Shown here: positions 1 through 8,224 of the stretch, in pieces | Position numbering within the stretch: the stretch's first letter is position 1 | How the letters are laid out: every line of letters begins with the position of its first letter | Assembly (NCBI GenBank): GCA_937136055.1 | Contig: CAKZOD010000027.1 | Location: 1 to 64,000 of the forward strand | DNA: 64,000 nt | Source of the DNA: an uncultured Oceanospirillaceae bacterium | Lineage (GTDB): Bacteria; Pseudomonadota; Gammaproteobacteria; Pseudomonadales; Balneatricaceae | Direction: 5' to 3' | The notes under the pieces: model-generated | Databases searched by the model: none | What the model was told of the DNA's origin: nothing | Seen by the model: only the letters and a program-made list of their open reading frames with translations | Position numbers and translations under genes: made by a program

Positions 1-236
1 GTCGACAAACCCAGCTCGAAGGTATCGGCTAATCAGATTTAACAATCGTTTGTCACCGATCTTGTGACCAAGTAACGATCACTGATGTATAGATAACAAC
101 TGATCATTATTACACCACCTTTACCTTTCTTCTCTACCTAAATGCTATTAGTAATGAGAGTTTATCCTCACTCATTTCACTTTATAGACAAGCTACTGAT
201 CCCCTATTGCTAAACGATAATCACGAGGATACCTGA
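1..236. other. Upstream intergenic region
   Basis: This stretch precedes the first gene and shows no open frame with a convincing ribosome site. Nothing here resembles the end of a coding region that enters from the left edge. The only local signal is a GAGG at about 223–226, which serves the hydrolase gene that follows. Confidence 0.5.
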
Positions 237-1058
237 ATGACACAACCTTTGAATAAAGAACCTCACTTTATCGTAGTGCACGGTGTGCAAACAGGCACAG
301 ACGATGATATTCAAAGTGATAAACAAATACGTAATTTATTGAAAAGCCGCCTCAAAGCAATTAATAGAGAGGAGCAATACACTGTTTTAGGGGTTAAATA
401 TGAAGATCTCAATGATGAAGCGCAAAGCGCTTCTCAAATGTTATTAAGTGTACTTAATAAAGGTTCACCTTTTAGTAAACTCTTAAGCTCTCGTATTTTG
501 GATTTAGTCGGTGATGTTTACATCGCTTCTAAAGGCACTAAAACGGCAAATAAAATCCGCGATAAGATAAAAAAACGTATCCTTAAATCCTATCAAGACG
601 GCCACCCTGTTTATTTAGTTGCTCACAGTTTAGGCACTGTTTATTGTTTGGATGTGATTTGTGAATTAATGAAAGAAGGCGACTATTACAATAAAAGCAC
701 ACAAGATAGCTGGCCTGTGCAAAGCTACATCACTTTGGGAAGCCCATTAGGATTAACTAATATTTTTAAAGCGCGAAAGCTACCACCTGTGCGCCACCCT
801 CTTTTCAGCCCCTTTAGCTGGCATAACTTTCACCATCCACTAGATCCTGTTGTTTCTGGAAATATCTTTGGTGCACCGATTAAGTTTGACGGTGTACTTG
901 GTCCTATTGAAAAGTGCTATAAAGACCAGCTTAAAAATGCACATTGGTCAATAGATGCATACAGAGTGGCACAAAGTAAGCAATGGCTATTAGCACACAT
1001 TTGTTATTGGAAAGACCCAATGATAGGTGATGCTCTCATCGATATTGTTTGGGGCTAG
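237..1058 (+). CDS. Alpha/beta-hydrolase fold protein
   Basis: Predicted serine hydrolase of 273 residues with no signal peptide or membrane segment, so probably cytoplasmic. The fold is indicated by an early FIVVHG strand-turn (11–16) and a nucleophile elbow AHSLG at 129–133 with Ser131 as likely nucleophile. Asp203 in HPLDPVV and His236 in NAHWSID are plausible partners for the triad. The elbow sequence and the ITLGSPLG strand (165–172) are typical of lipase/esterase-like proteins, but the substrate cannot be read from the sequence. A GAGG lies about ten bases before the ATG. A lipoprotein gene follows after 18 bp with a strong ribosome site, so the two are probably co-transcribed. Confidence 0.8.
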   Translation: MTQPLNKEPHFIVVHGVQTGTDDDIQSDKQIRNLLKSRLKAINREEQYTVLGVKYEDLNDEAQSASQMLLSVLNKGSPFSKLLSSRILDLVGDVYIASKGTKTANKIRDKIKKRILKSYQDGHPVYLVAHSLGTVYCLDVICELMKEGDYYNKSTQDSWPVQSYITLGSPLGLTNIFKARKLPPVRHPLFSPFSWHNFHHPLDPVVSGNIFGAPIKFDGVLGPIEKCYKDQLKNAHWSIDAYRVAQSKQWLLAHICYWKDPMIGDALIDIVWG

Positions 1059-1076
1059 TATTTTAAGGAGCGAAAT

Positions 1077-1631
1077 ATGAATATCAAATTATCAACACTG
1101 GTGCTTTGTACATCCTTGATTATCTTACAAGGCTGCAGCAGCGTGCAACGTTACAGCGCCTTTGCTCCTGTATCTGTGGCTGATCAAAGTGAGCCTAACG
1201 CTGTCATTTTCTGGGATAAACAGGTCGGTAGAACTTGGTATGGTGCGCAACTCCCCTCAAACCCAACGCCTGTGCAATTACAGGTTTGTAAAGATGGCAT
1301 GACAGTAAAACGATTTACGCCATTAGAACCCAACCAAACGTTAATCGTTCGTGGGCGCAATGGAGATAGTATAAAGCATACTGTCGACGCCAAAGGAGAG
1401 CTAATTATTATTGAAAACAACGCCCCAAATACTAATCAAGGTTGTATGCAACTTTGGCATCAAGATCACCCTGCCACTTTAGAATCTCTTACAACAGGCA
1501 GCTCACCAAATCTACTCGTGCTCTGTGAAAGCACAAACACCAGCCGCTACCCGCTAACAGGTAAATACGCATTTTCAAAAATCAGCAATAAAATAATCGA
1601 CTCAGACAATAAGCCTGATGCTTGCCAATAG
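1077..1631 (+). CDS. Small lipoprotein of unknown function
   Basis: A 184-residue predicted lipoprotein. The first 19 residues form a signal peptide ending in a lipobox (LQGC) with Cys20 as the lipidated residue, so the mature protein should be anchored in the envelope. The remainder has no family I recognise. It contains further Cys residues that could form disulphides in the periplasm. The start is well supported by AAGGAG six bases before the ATG. It is the second gene of a likely two-gene operon with the upstream hydrolase, which suggests, but does not show, a shared envelope-related or lipid-related role. Confidence 0.75.
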   Translation: MNIKLSTLVLCTSLIILQGCSSVQRYSAFAPVSVADQSEPNAVIFWDKQVGRTWYGAQLPSNPTPVQLQVCKDGMTVKRFTPLEPNQTLIVRGRNGDSIKHTVDAKGELIIIENNAPNTNQGCMQLWHQDHPATLESLTTGSSPNLLVLCESTNTSRYPLTGKYAFSKISNKIIDSDNKPDACQ

Positions 1632-1948
1632 CTATTAGAGGAATCTTAAGGACACCTCTACAAATCCCACTAATATTAGGTGATTGAGGTAAGGGATATC
1701 TAATAAAGCTTTACCTTCTATAATCCGGTTTTATGCTTAGCGACTGTTATAAACGCCCTGCGCCATACAAGCTAAATCAGTCGCTTCAAGCGAGCAATCG
1801 CCTGCACGCCCAAATTCATTTTATAGCCACTAGACTATCAGTGTTGTACTGATAAAATAATTTTGTGCCTGTTAATCTGCGTTTTTCAAGTTTGTAAACA
1901 CCTAGAGCTGCCCTAGGTGTTGATTCATTAGCACTTTAAAAGTACATG
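1632..1948. other. Intergenic region with short inverted repeats
   Basis: No gene seen. The stretch separates the converging lipoprotein gene (+) and TonB receptor gene (-). It contains several small inverted repeats: a 7-bp pair TATCAGT/ACTGATA at 1836–1842 and 1848–1854 followed by an AT-rich run, GCGACTG/CAGTCGC arms in the 1740–1785 area, and the better hairpin at 1897–1921 listed separately. Their function is not evident. Confidence 0.5.
1897..1921. terminator. Hairpin between converging genes
   Basis: Perfect 9-bp arms AACACCTAG (1897–1905) and CTAGGTGTT (1913–1921) enclose a 7-base loop. It lies 28 bp beyond the stop of the TonB receptor gene on the minus strand and could also end transcription of the lipoprotein gene. 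Neither side has a clean U-tract, so termination is only a suggestion. Confidence 0.45.
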
Positions 1949-4147
1949 CTAGAACTGGTAACGAGCATTAAGCAGTACGGTGCGGCGCTCGCCATAGTAG
2001 CAGTAAGATTCGCCTGAACAAGAAGCCACATACTCTTTATCTTGTAAGTTGCGAACATTCATCGACAGTTTCCAATCTTCTATTTGATAACTCGCCACAG
2101 CATCTAGTAATTTCACTGAAGGCGTTGTTACTGTACCTAAACCGTTATCACTTGAGCCGATATATCTTACCCCAGCACCAACAGATAAGTTTTTATCGAT
2201 AGCGTATTTTGCAAAAGCAGACGCTTGATGCTTAGGCGTTCCAAAAAGCGCATTTCCTTGATAATTATTAGTGCTATCTTTTGTCACTTCAGAGTCAGTA
2301 TAAGTATAATTAGCCACTGTGCTTAAGCGTCCCCAGTTTCCTTGGAACTCAAGCTCTGCGCCTTTTATAGTCACTTCATCTAACTGGATTTTTTTCCCAA
2401 GCAGTGGATTTGTCGCATCTTGGGTTTGTCGATTGTTCTCGACACTCTTGAAAAACGCTGTGTTGAAGCTGTAATTTTCACCTGCTGGCTGGTATTTAAA
2501 ACCTACTTCTACTTGTTTGTTCTCTAACGGCTTATAAAGCTTATTATTGGCATCAGTGCCTGCAATTGGCGTGAAAGCTGTCGCATAACTGATATATGGA
2601 GAAAAACCGTTTTCAAATTTATAAAGCGCACCGATTCGCCCCGACGCTTTATCCCCTGAAATACTCTTAGTGCCATCACTTTTACTGTTGTCATATTTTG
2701 ACCAACGCAAAGCAGTGCTCAACTCTGTGCTTCCTATGCTCATTGAATCTTGCAAATAGATTCCTTGTTGCTTAAGCGTGCTACTTGGCTGCTTTGTTAA
2801 GTTTACCCCAGTCGGCAAATTGGGATTAGGGTTATAGGGATCAACTTGCTTAGCTTGTAAAGCTTGAAGTGCTGCAGCATTACCTTGTGAAGCTGAATTT
2901 ATTAGGCCGAATATTTCATTGCGATCACTCCACGATGAAAGATCTAAAGTGTTTTTACTTAAATCCAAGCCCGCGACAAAGTCATGGCTAACCTTTCCTG
3001 TCACAAAATCTCCTTTGATCTGAGTATCCCAACCAAAAGAGCTTAATTTACGTTTCTCAGCAGAAGACAGCATCAGTAAATTGTCGCCAGGTAGCATTGC
3101 ATCTAAACGTGGCTGTATTAATGCAACAGGCGCATTGAGCTGAGCAGCTAAGCCTTTTGCCAAACCTGTCTCAGAAATTGCATATTGCGTATTATATTCA
3201 GAGCTTCCTTTCAAGTACCTGAAGTTTGAAGATGCTTTCCAATTTTCATCAAACTCATGGTTCAGCTTAAATGTTAGCGAGTCTGTTTCGGTGTCATACT
3301 TATCAAAATCAGGATGCGCTAAAAAGGTATCTGTTGGCAACCTTTCAGATGTTGGCTTTCCAATCGTTAAGTTTTGAGGTAAAAACTGTAAAGAGGTGCC
3401 CCCTTTGTCTCTTTGGCTCAGCCCTATCACTGTCAAATCAGTAGTGTCATTAATTTGCCAGCGCAATGATGGGTTAATCACAACTCGATCATCAACCACA
3501 TTTTTGACCATAGTATCTGAATCACGCCCTAAACCGACAAACCTGAACTGCAAGTCTTCACGCCCTGCTATATCTGTTTGCGTATCGATGGCAATTTGCT
3601 TGCGGTTGTTATTGCCGCCTTGCAACCACACTTCAGAAACCGCATCCTCCTGGGGTGCTTTTGACTCAGAGTTAATGATCCCCCCCATCGCTCCTTGTCC
3701 ATAGAGTGCTGAGGCAGGTCCTTTTAATGCTTCTATATGATCTAAGGTGTAAGGCTCAGTTCTGGCTCGGTTGTAGAATCCAAAATCTGTGCGCAAGCCA
3801 TCAACATAATTATTGCTGCTTGAGCCACGAATTTGTACCAGATCTGCGCGACTATCAAGACCAAACTGCCCAGCGAACACACCTGCTGTATACGTCAGTG
3901 AATCTTGTAAGCTTGTAACACCGGTATCTTCAATAAAATCCTGAGTGATGACACTGACTGAAAAAGGTGTTTCAGCAATCGTTTTGTTCGACTTAGATGC
4001 CTTAATCGCTTCTTGGTATTCATAGTTTTGCGCTTTTGCTGTGATGACAGTCGTCGCGATTGAGTCGTTCTCTGCACTGTAAGCAGGGATTACTGCACAA
4101 GCGCATAGAGCAACACTCAGCGCACTGCGATTAAAAGTTGGTTTCAT
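1949..4147 (-). CDS. TonB-dependent siderophore receptor
   Basis: Outer-membrane gated channel of about 732 residues for uptake of ferric siderophores, energised by TonB-ExbB-ExbD. An N-terminal signal peptide ends around PAYSA. A plug domain follows, with the typical phrases ETPFSVSVITQDFI and PASALYGQGAMGGIIN, then a long 22-strand-type barrel that ends in the aromatic residues RYQF. Length and layout match the FhuA/FpvA-like siderophore-receptor family; the siderophore is not identifiable. I place the start at the ATG at 4147 rather than the in-frame TTG four codons upstream, because a GGA lies about eight bases before this ATG. The PepSY membrane protein gene lies upstream on the same strand, which fits a joint role in iron acquisition. 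The leader is rich in stem-loops. Confidence 0.93.
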   Translation of the reverse strand: MKPTFNRSALSVALCACAVIPAYSAENDSIATTVITAKAQNYEYQEAIKASKSNKTIAETPFSVSVITQDFIEDTGVTSLQDSLTYTAGVFAGQFGLDSRADLVQIRGSSSNNYVDGLRTDFGFYNRARTEPYTLDHIEALKGPASALYGQGAMGGIINSESKAPQEDAVSEVWLQGGNNNRKQIAIDTQTDIAGREDLQFRFVGLGRDSDTMVKNVVDDRVVINPSLRWQINDTTDLTVIGLSQRDKGGTSLQFLPQNLTIGKPTSERLPTDTFLAHPDFDKYDTETDSLTFKLNHEFDENWKASSNFRYLKGSSEYNTQYAISETGLAKGLAAQLNAPVALIQPRLDAMLPGDNLLMLSSAEKRKLSSFGWDTQIKGDFVTGKVSHDFVAGLDLSKNTLDLSSWSDRNEIFGLINSASQGNAAALQALQAKQVDPYNPNPNLPTGVNLTKQPSSTLKQQGIYLQDSMSIGSTELSTALRWSKYDNSKSDGTKSISGDKASGRIGALYKFENGFSPYISYATAFTPIAGTDANNKLYKPLENKQVEVGFKYQPAGENYSFNTAFFKSVENNRQTQDATNPLLGKKIQLDEVTIKGAELEFQGNWGRLSTVANYTYTDSEVTKDSTNNYQGNALFGTPKHQASAFAKYAIDKNLSVGAGVRYIGSSDNGLGTVTTPSVKLLDAVASYQIEDWKLSMNVRNLQDKEYVASCSGESYCYYGERRTVLLNARYQF

Positions 4148-4189
4148 TATTTGATCCAAAAATTTCTATAGTTGATTAAATGTAATTGA

Positions 4190-4210
4190 TCACTTTGCCT
4201 AACAAAGTGA
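4190..4210. promoter_or_regulatory. Perfect inverted repeat in TonB-receptor leader
   Basis: TCACTTTG (4190–4197) and CAAAGTGA (4203–4210) form a perfect 8-bp inverted repeat with a 5-bp spacer, 43 bp upstream of the receptor start. It could be a protein-binding operator or a stem-loop in the 5' untranslated RNA. It does not match the classical Fur box. Confidence 0.5.
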
Positions 4211-4235
4211 CAAAAAGCGGTGATAGAAACTTTTG

Positions 4236-4264
4236 CTGGCGAGAGGCACTAAGCCCCTTGCCAG
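4236..4264 (-). promoter_or_regulatory. Stem-loop B in TonB-receptor leader
   Basis: Read on the minus strand, CTGGCAAGGGGC pairs with GCCTCTCGCCAG around a short TTAGT-type loop, giving a roughly 12-bp stem with one mismatch and one wobble. It shares its CTGGCAA strand with the neighbouring hairpin at 4258–4281, so the two cannot form together. This is the arrangement expected of an attenuator or switch, but no ligand-binding consensus is recognisable. Confidence 0.45.
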
Positions 4265-4281
4265 TTTAATAAAACTGACAA
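4258..4281 (-). promoter_or_regulatory. Stem-loop A in TonB-receptor leader
   Basis: TTGCCAGTTT (4258–4267) and AAACTGACAA (4272–4281) form a 10-bp stem with one wobble pair and a four-base loop. It overlaps stem-loop B by seven bases. On the minus strand it comes first, between the PepSY gene and the receptor gene. Confidence 0.45.
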
Positions 4282-4357
4282 GAGAGTTTAGAGCACCTTA
4301 ATTGAAAGCAAGGGAAGTGCTTAATTGGCTGGCTACGTATTTCTTTTTATTTACTGA

Positions 4358-4371
4358 GATGACAAGTCATC
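4358..4371. promoter_or_regulatory. Palindromic operator-like site
   Basis: GATGAC and GTCATC form perfect 6-bp arms around a 2-bp centre, 40 bp beyond the PepSY stop codon and upstream of the TonB receptor gene. The spacing suits a dimeric regulator better than an RNA hairpin. The regulator is unknown. Confidence 0.35.
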
Positions 4372-4410
4372 AATATTACTAGTATGTAATTTTGTATTTG
4401 ATAAGAGGCA

Positions 4411-6099
4411 TTATTTATTCTCTGGGTTTAACGGCCAGCTCGCTTGCTGCCACTGCCCATCCCAACGTTGAATAGATAACCAAACCTCATCAGCATTGAT
4501 GGTATCTGCTAGACGAAAGCGGCTGTGAGTTGCACCTAATGGCCCTTCAACTAAGTGCCCAGCATTTTTCATATCCTGTGGCTTACCGATACTTAAGTAA
4601 GCGAATTTGATACTCGATAGCGCACTTGCACTGAGCTCAACATTAAAAGTCACCATTTTTCCTGGCCGTATGGGATAAATATCTTTTTCAAGTAATCCTG
4701 CTACCGCATTCATCGTGATATCCCAATCTCCTACTTTCTTAGTTGGATAAATAACCCCAGCGCCTTTGGTGCCTTGGCTACTAAGGGTAAGTGCGATAGC
4801 GCAACCCGCGCCCATTGCCAGCAGCAACAAGATATTTAGATATTTATAAACTCCAAAAGGACGCCCCCAAGGTTTTATAATTCGCCAGCACTTAACCCAA
4901 TAATAAAAATGCCCTTGAGCGGATATCTTCTTGACTCTCTTTGCAGTGCGCTTTAAGTGAATAATTAACCCAGATACACACAGTGCTGTTAAAGCTAAGC
5001 CGAAGATAAACCAAAGCAATTTCACCCATAAATCCGCTGAACTCCCCTGCGCCCAATTGCCTAAATGCAAAGGAATCATGGCACTATCAACACGTTGCGA
5101 TGTGCTGAAATTTTTAACCAGTGATGTGCCAATGATTTGGCTATTAAGAGGGTTGATATATATTTTGTTTTGCCTGCTTTGCGGGACAAGCCAAGCGTTG
5201 TCAGCAATTATAAACTCAAAAGGTTCGGCGTTATGCTCAGGCGGCACTATCGATAAAACAACCGCCTCTGGATAGCTGCGTTTAAGCACTGCGCTCATTC
5301 TTGCAGCTAAATCTTGTTTATTAGCATTTGGCTGTACTGTAAATTGATCTAATGCTTGTTTATCGAGTAACGGCTTTTCAGGAAAGGGCTTCACGATATT
5401 AGGCGCATTAAAGTCTCTTACTAAAGGGTTCTTGTAAAACCACCAGCTGCCAGTCAAAGCAATAATCAATACAAACCATAAGCTCCAAAGCCCGATTAGC
5501 TTATGGGTGTCCGCCCAGAACACTCGCAAGTTACCAACCCTTGGGACCTTAAAGAAATAACGCCAAAATTTTGGGTAGGCACACAATCCAGCAATCAGAG
5601 AAATAGCGGTTAACAGACCAAACACATTCACTAAACCGCGGCCAATAACCGGCAAATACAATGTCGAGTGTAAAAAGCCAATAAACCGCCCAACGGTGAG
5701 TACCGGGGTATCCCCTTTTACTTCCCCTGTATAAGGGTCAATCCAAGCGTAACGAAAGCCGCCTTGAGCATCGTTATACATCGCAAAAGATGCAAAATTG
5801 GGTTGTTCAGCCATGGTTTGTAAAAAGCTTAGGCCATGCTCACTATAGGCTGCTTGGAGTTTATCGAACAGCACTCCCTCATCTAAACGCTGTTCTTGAG
5901 CATCGACACGCATTTGTGAGTAAAGCAGCCAGTCAACTTCTTGAGACAACACTGCAAGTGCACCGCTAAAGACAACAACAGCAAAAAGTAAGCTCAGCTT
6001 CAAACCGACAAAGCTATGTACCAAATAAGCAGTACGTTGTAGGGAGAACTGACGAGATTTAGCCAAATCAGAGAACGAACGAGTGGGCGAGTTTTGCAT
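4411..6099 (-). CDS. PepSY-associated TM domain protein (iron-uptake type)
   Basis: Inner-membrane protein of 562 residues with five clear hydrophobic segments at roughly 33–53, 156–175, 200–221, 357–382 and 420–440, and large extracytoplasmic loops between them. It belongs to the PepSY-TM family, often annotated as sulphite-reductase-like flavoprotein or iron-regulated membrane protein and commonly found beside TonB-dependent siderophore receptors, as here. Conserved-looking histidines near membrane segments (His28, His144, His199, His345) could ligate haem, consistent with a proposed role in reducing ferric siderophores; this is inference. The start is an ATG with TAGG about eight bases upstream. 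The receptor gene follows on the same strand after about 260 bp of structured leader. Confidence 0.85.
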   Translation of the reverse strand: MQNSPTRSFSDLAKSRQFSLQRTAYLVHSFVGLKLSLLFAVVVFSGALAVLSQEVDWLLYSQMRVDAQEQRLDEGVLFDKLQAAYSEHGLSFLQTMAEQPNFASFAMYNDAQGGFRYAWIDPYTGEVKGDTPVLTVGRFIGFLHSTLYLPVIGRGLVNVFGLLTAISLIAGLCAYPKFWRYFFKVPRVGNLRVFWADTHKLIGLWSLWFVLIIALTGSWWFYKNPLVRDFNAPNIVKPFPEKPLLDKQALDQFTVQPNANKQDLAARMSAVLKRSYPEAVVLSIVPPEHNAEPFEFIIADNAWLVPQSRQNKIYINPLNSQIIGTSLVKNFSTSQRVDSAMIPLHLGNWAQGSSADLWVKLLWFIFGLALTALCVSGLIIHLKRTAKRVKKISAQGHFYYWVKCWRIIKPWGRPFGVYKYLNILLLLAMGAGCAIALTLSSQGTKGAGVIYPTKKVGDWDITMNAVAGLLEKDIYPIRPGKMVTFNVELSASALSSIKFAYLSIGKPQDMKNAGHLVEGPLGATHSRFRLADTINADEVWLSIQRWDGQWQQASWPLNPENK

Positions 6100-6492
6100 T
6101 AAAATACCTAGATTGAATCCTGGCTATATTATTGCTTTTCACTCTATCTATTTGTTATTGAACAAACTTAACAAGAGATTAACTAAGAATATTGGCTTGG
6201 CTATTAATTTTGCGGCGCAGTTTACCAACTGGTAATATTGATGTAAATCATTTTTATTTAGATTTAAATTCATAATGAATGACTTATCTGTAAAAGTAGT
6301 TTGCTCTTTTCATTCAAGATAAAAAACGTCAATGCTGCCTGCTAATTCCTCCTTTATTTAACCTTCTATTTACTTTTCTAAGAATTGAAAAACTACTCCT
6401 TCTCAATGCTGTTTTTATTGCTCTTTTTAACAGTAATGTTCTTGCTCTGCTTTTACTTCATTTTAAAATATCTATTCAATCTGTATCGATAA
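6100..6492. other. AT-rich intergenic region upstream of the PepSY gene
   Basis: No gene seen. It must hold the promoter for the PepSY gene and the end of the NIPSNAP-like gene. I found a 13-bp palindrome, ATTCAT/ATGAAT around one base, at 6268–6280, which could be an operator. No convincing 19-bp Fur box was found. Confidence 0.45.
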
Positions 6493-6798
6493 CTACTCAA
6501 AGACCGGTTTAAAGAAATTTCGCTCATAAGATATGACACATTGCGTTTTTTTGGCGTAAGCAAACGCTGCCATGCACTCATCATCTTTGAATGAATCGTT
6601 GCGGTACACTTCATAGGCAGCAAGGCTTGGAAAACTGAACAGCGCTAATGCAACATTGCTCGCACCTTCTGATGGTAAAAAATAACCGTGGTGCTGACCA
6701 CCAAACCTGTTTACCAAAGGGATCCACAGTTTTGCATAGTGCTCAAACTCAGAAACTTTGTTTGCATCAATAATATATTTAATATGACAAGTAACCAC
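6493..6798 (-). CDS. NIPSNAP-family-like protein
   Basis: Small alpha/beta-barrel-like protein of 101 residues resembling the NIPSNAP (ferredoxin-like dimer) family. The signature is the central stretch around LWIPLVNRFGGQHHGYFLP followed by a run predicting a small hydrophobic strand (VALALFSFP) and the motif YEVYRNDSF. Function in this family is poorly defined. I choose a GTG start at 6798 because AGAGG precedes it at the right distance and the resulting length is normal for the family. The frame stays open for another 59 codons upstream, but that part shows no similarity to the family and has no ribosome site. The gene stands alone. Confidence 0.65.
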   Translation of the reverse strand: MVTCHIKYIIDANKVSEFEHYAKLWIPLVNRFGGQHHGYFLPSEGASNVALALFSFPSLAAYEVYRNDSFKDDECMAAFAYAKKTQCVISYERNFFKPVFE

Positions 6799-7012
6799 TT
6801 TAACCTCTACATTCACAGCTTTAAACAACTGAGAATACACTACTTTTTCTAATTCTCCGACTTTATGTATAAGGATTATTAACAGGGGCTCTTTACGCTT
6901 TGCATTGAAGACACGAAAACCAAGTTGCTCAAGATTGTTCGTTTTATAAACTTCACTTTTATCGATGCTCAGCACGACGCAAATGTGAAAGGAATGTTTA
7001 CCCTACGATTGA

Positions 7013-7050
7013 TTAGGGAACATCTAGGAACTTATTTACTGTTTCCCTAA
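7013..7050 (-). terminator. Hairpin after the HExxH protein gene
   Basis: TTAGGGAACA (7013–7022) pairs with TGTTTCCCTAA (7040–7050), with one bulged base, directly after the stop codon of the upstream minus-strand gene. No U-tract follows. It probably ends the three-gene operon or protects its mRNA. Confidence 0.45.
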
Positions 7051-7677
7051 TTACCAAATTGAATCACTAAGCATCTCATCGTAAGCTTTTTGAGGAGCGC
7101 AATCGACACTAAAATAGGGATGGTTTGGATATTCATTGTGAAAATATTCAAGGGTGTGCTTTCTAGCCACTGATCTAGGAACACCAAGTAACTCACCGGC
7201 AAAATGATTACGTTGAATCGCTTGGCATTCCGTTCTTTGCTCATTTAGCTCGCCGCGAATATGCATCACTTCATGGGTAAACAACATCAAACTGTAGCGA
7301 GTGCGACTATCAACCTGCGTAGGCTGATCTAAATATTCCATCAACCTTTCACACCAGCTAATTTGAAAAACAATGTCACCGGTTTCAGGGTTTGCATGGC
7401 CGATAACGTTAATGCGATTATCAAACATTGCATCAAACGCCGTATTACAATGCACATTCGCTGCTTTACCCTCTGCGAGCAGCGAAGCTCGTGATGACAG
7501 AAACGACTCAAAACGCAACGTTTTAATGGGTGACCAAGCAGCAGCTACAGCTATCAGCAAACAAATTGCGCAGTACGTCTTACTTGAAAAATCAAAGCCA
7601 TCAATACTCTTTTGTGTATTATTTATCTCTCGCAGAATAAGAAAGATAAAGAAAGCAGCGATTAGTAATAGCAGCAT
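7051..7677 (-). CDS. Membrane protein with HExxH motif, putative metallopeptidase-like
   Basis: A 208-residue protein with two N-terminal hydrophobic segments (about 1–16 and 36–50) and a soluble domain. The soluble part carries HEVMH at 135–139 followed by GELNEQRTEC (142–151), a zinc-protease-like HExxH with several downstream acidic residues as third-ligand candidates. Similar HExxH-plus-TEC proteins of unknown role exist in actinobacteria, as far as I recall. Whether it is a protease is unproven. Its ATG follows the stop of the acetyltransferase gene directly (TAAATG), so translation is likely coupled. It is the last gene of a nucleotidyltransferase–acetyltransferase–HExxH set. Confidence 0.65.
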   Translation of the reverse strand: MLLLLIAAFFIFLILREINNTQKSIDGFDFSSKTYCAICLLIAVAAAWSPIKTLRFESFLSSRASLLAEGKAANVHCNTAFDAMFDNRINVIGHANPETGDIVFQISWCERLMEYLDQPTQVDSRTRYSLMLFTHEVMHIRGELNEQRTECQAIQRNHFAGELLGVPRSVARKHTLEYFHNEYPNHPYFSVDCAPQKAYDEMLSDSIW

Positions 7678-8211
7678 TTATAAAACTTCTGCAGGTAGTG
7701 CTTGAGCAAATTTTTCTTTGTACATCAGCACTCTATTTTCATGTTGTTGACCATCTAACTCAAAATAGCTGACGCCGATATCTTCAAATCCAATATGTCG
7801 ATAAAAACCTAGACCTTCAACATTTCCAACCCAAGTCGTTAACCAGTAACAATCATCATGTTGCGCACTAATATACTCAAGCAACGCGCGACCTACTCCT
7901 TTTCCTTGCTGCCTATTTTGAACATATAAAGTCTCAACTTCATAGCCGCTATTTTTCCCTCCAACATCTCCCTTGCAAAAAGAACACAAATCAACAGCAA
8001 CGAAGCCCAATAAATGATCATTTTCAACATAGACATAAAGCTGGTAACTAGGCTGTGATAGTTTCTCTTTAAAATATTGTTGAGTAAATGTGTTCAGTAC
8101 ATAATCAGTCACTACATCATTAAGCCCATCGCGGGCATAGGTGTTTAACCACACTTGAATCGACAACGCAGCTAAGTTTTTACAATCGGTTACTCGTGCT
8201 TTTCTAATCAT
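7678..8211 (-). CDS. GNAT-family N-acetyltransferase
   Basis: Acetyl-CoA-dependent N-acetyltransferase of about 177 residues. The GNAT core is recognised from the strand ETLYVQNRQQGKGVG, containing the acetyl-CoA loop Q/R-x-x-G-x-G, and the later WVGNVEGLGFYRHIGFE, typical of motif B. The acceptor is unknown. I prefer the ATG at 8211, giving MIRKARVTD, the usual GNAT beginning, over an upstream in-frame TTG at 8247; neither has a strong ribosome site. It lies 13 bp after the nucleotidyltransferase gene and abuts the HExxH gene, so the three probably form one transcript. Confidence 0.8.
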   Translation of the reverse strand: MIRKARVTDCKNLAALSIQVWLNTYARDGLNDVVTDYVLNTFTQQYFKEKLSQPSYQLYVYVENDHLLGFVAVDLCSFCKGDVGGKNSGYEVETLYVQNRQQGKGVGRALLEYISAQHDDCYWLTTWVGNVEGLGFYRHIGFEDIGVSYFELDGQQHENRVLMYKEKFAQALPAEVL

Positions 8212-8224
8212 TTCATTTATCAAT

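Noticed and set aside
4160..4410. Cobalamin or other known riboswitch upstream of the TonB receptor gene
   Set aside because: No conserved riboswitch box is present; only stem-loop geometry is seen, which I report as a candidate without a family name.
6100..6492. Fur box upstream of the iron-uptake genes
   Set aside because: Several AT-rich partial palindromes exist, but none approaches the 19-bp consensus.
6799..6975. N-terminal extension of the NIPSNAP-like protein
   Set aside because: No ribosome site, no family similarity, and the GTG at 6798 has a good AGAGG; the extension is taken as non-coding.
7013..7050. Second MITE copy or relic (TTAGGGAACA as in the element at 22015)
   Set aside because: The shared text is only about ten bases and is explained by a hairpin after the stop codon; no inner structure matches.
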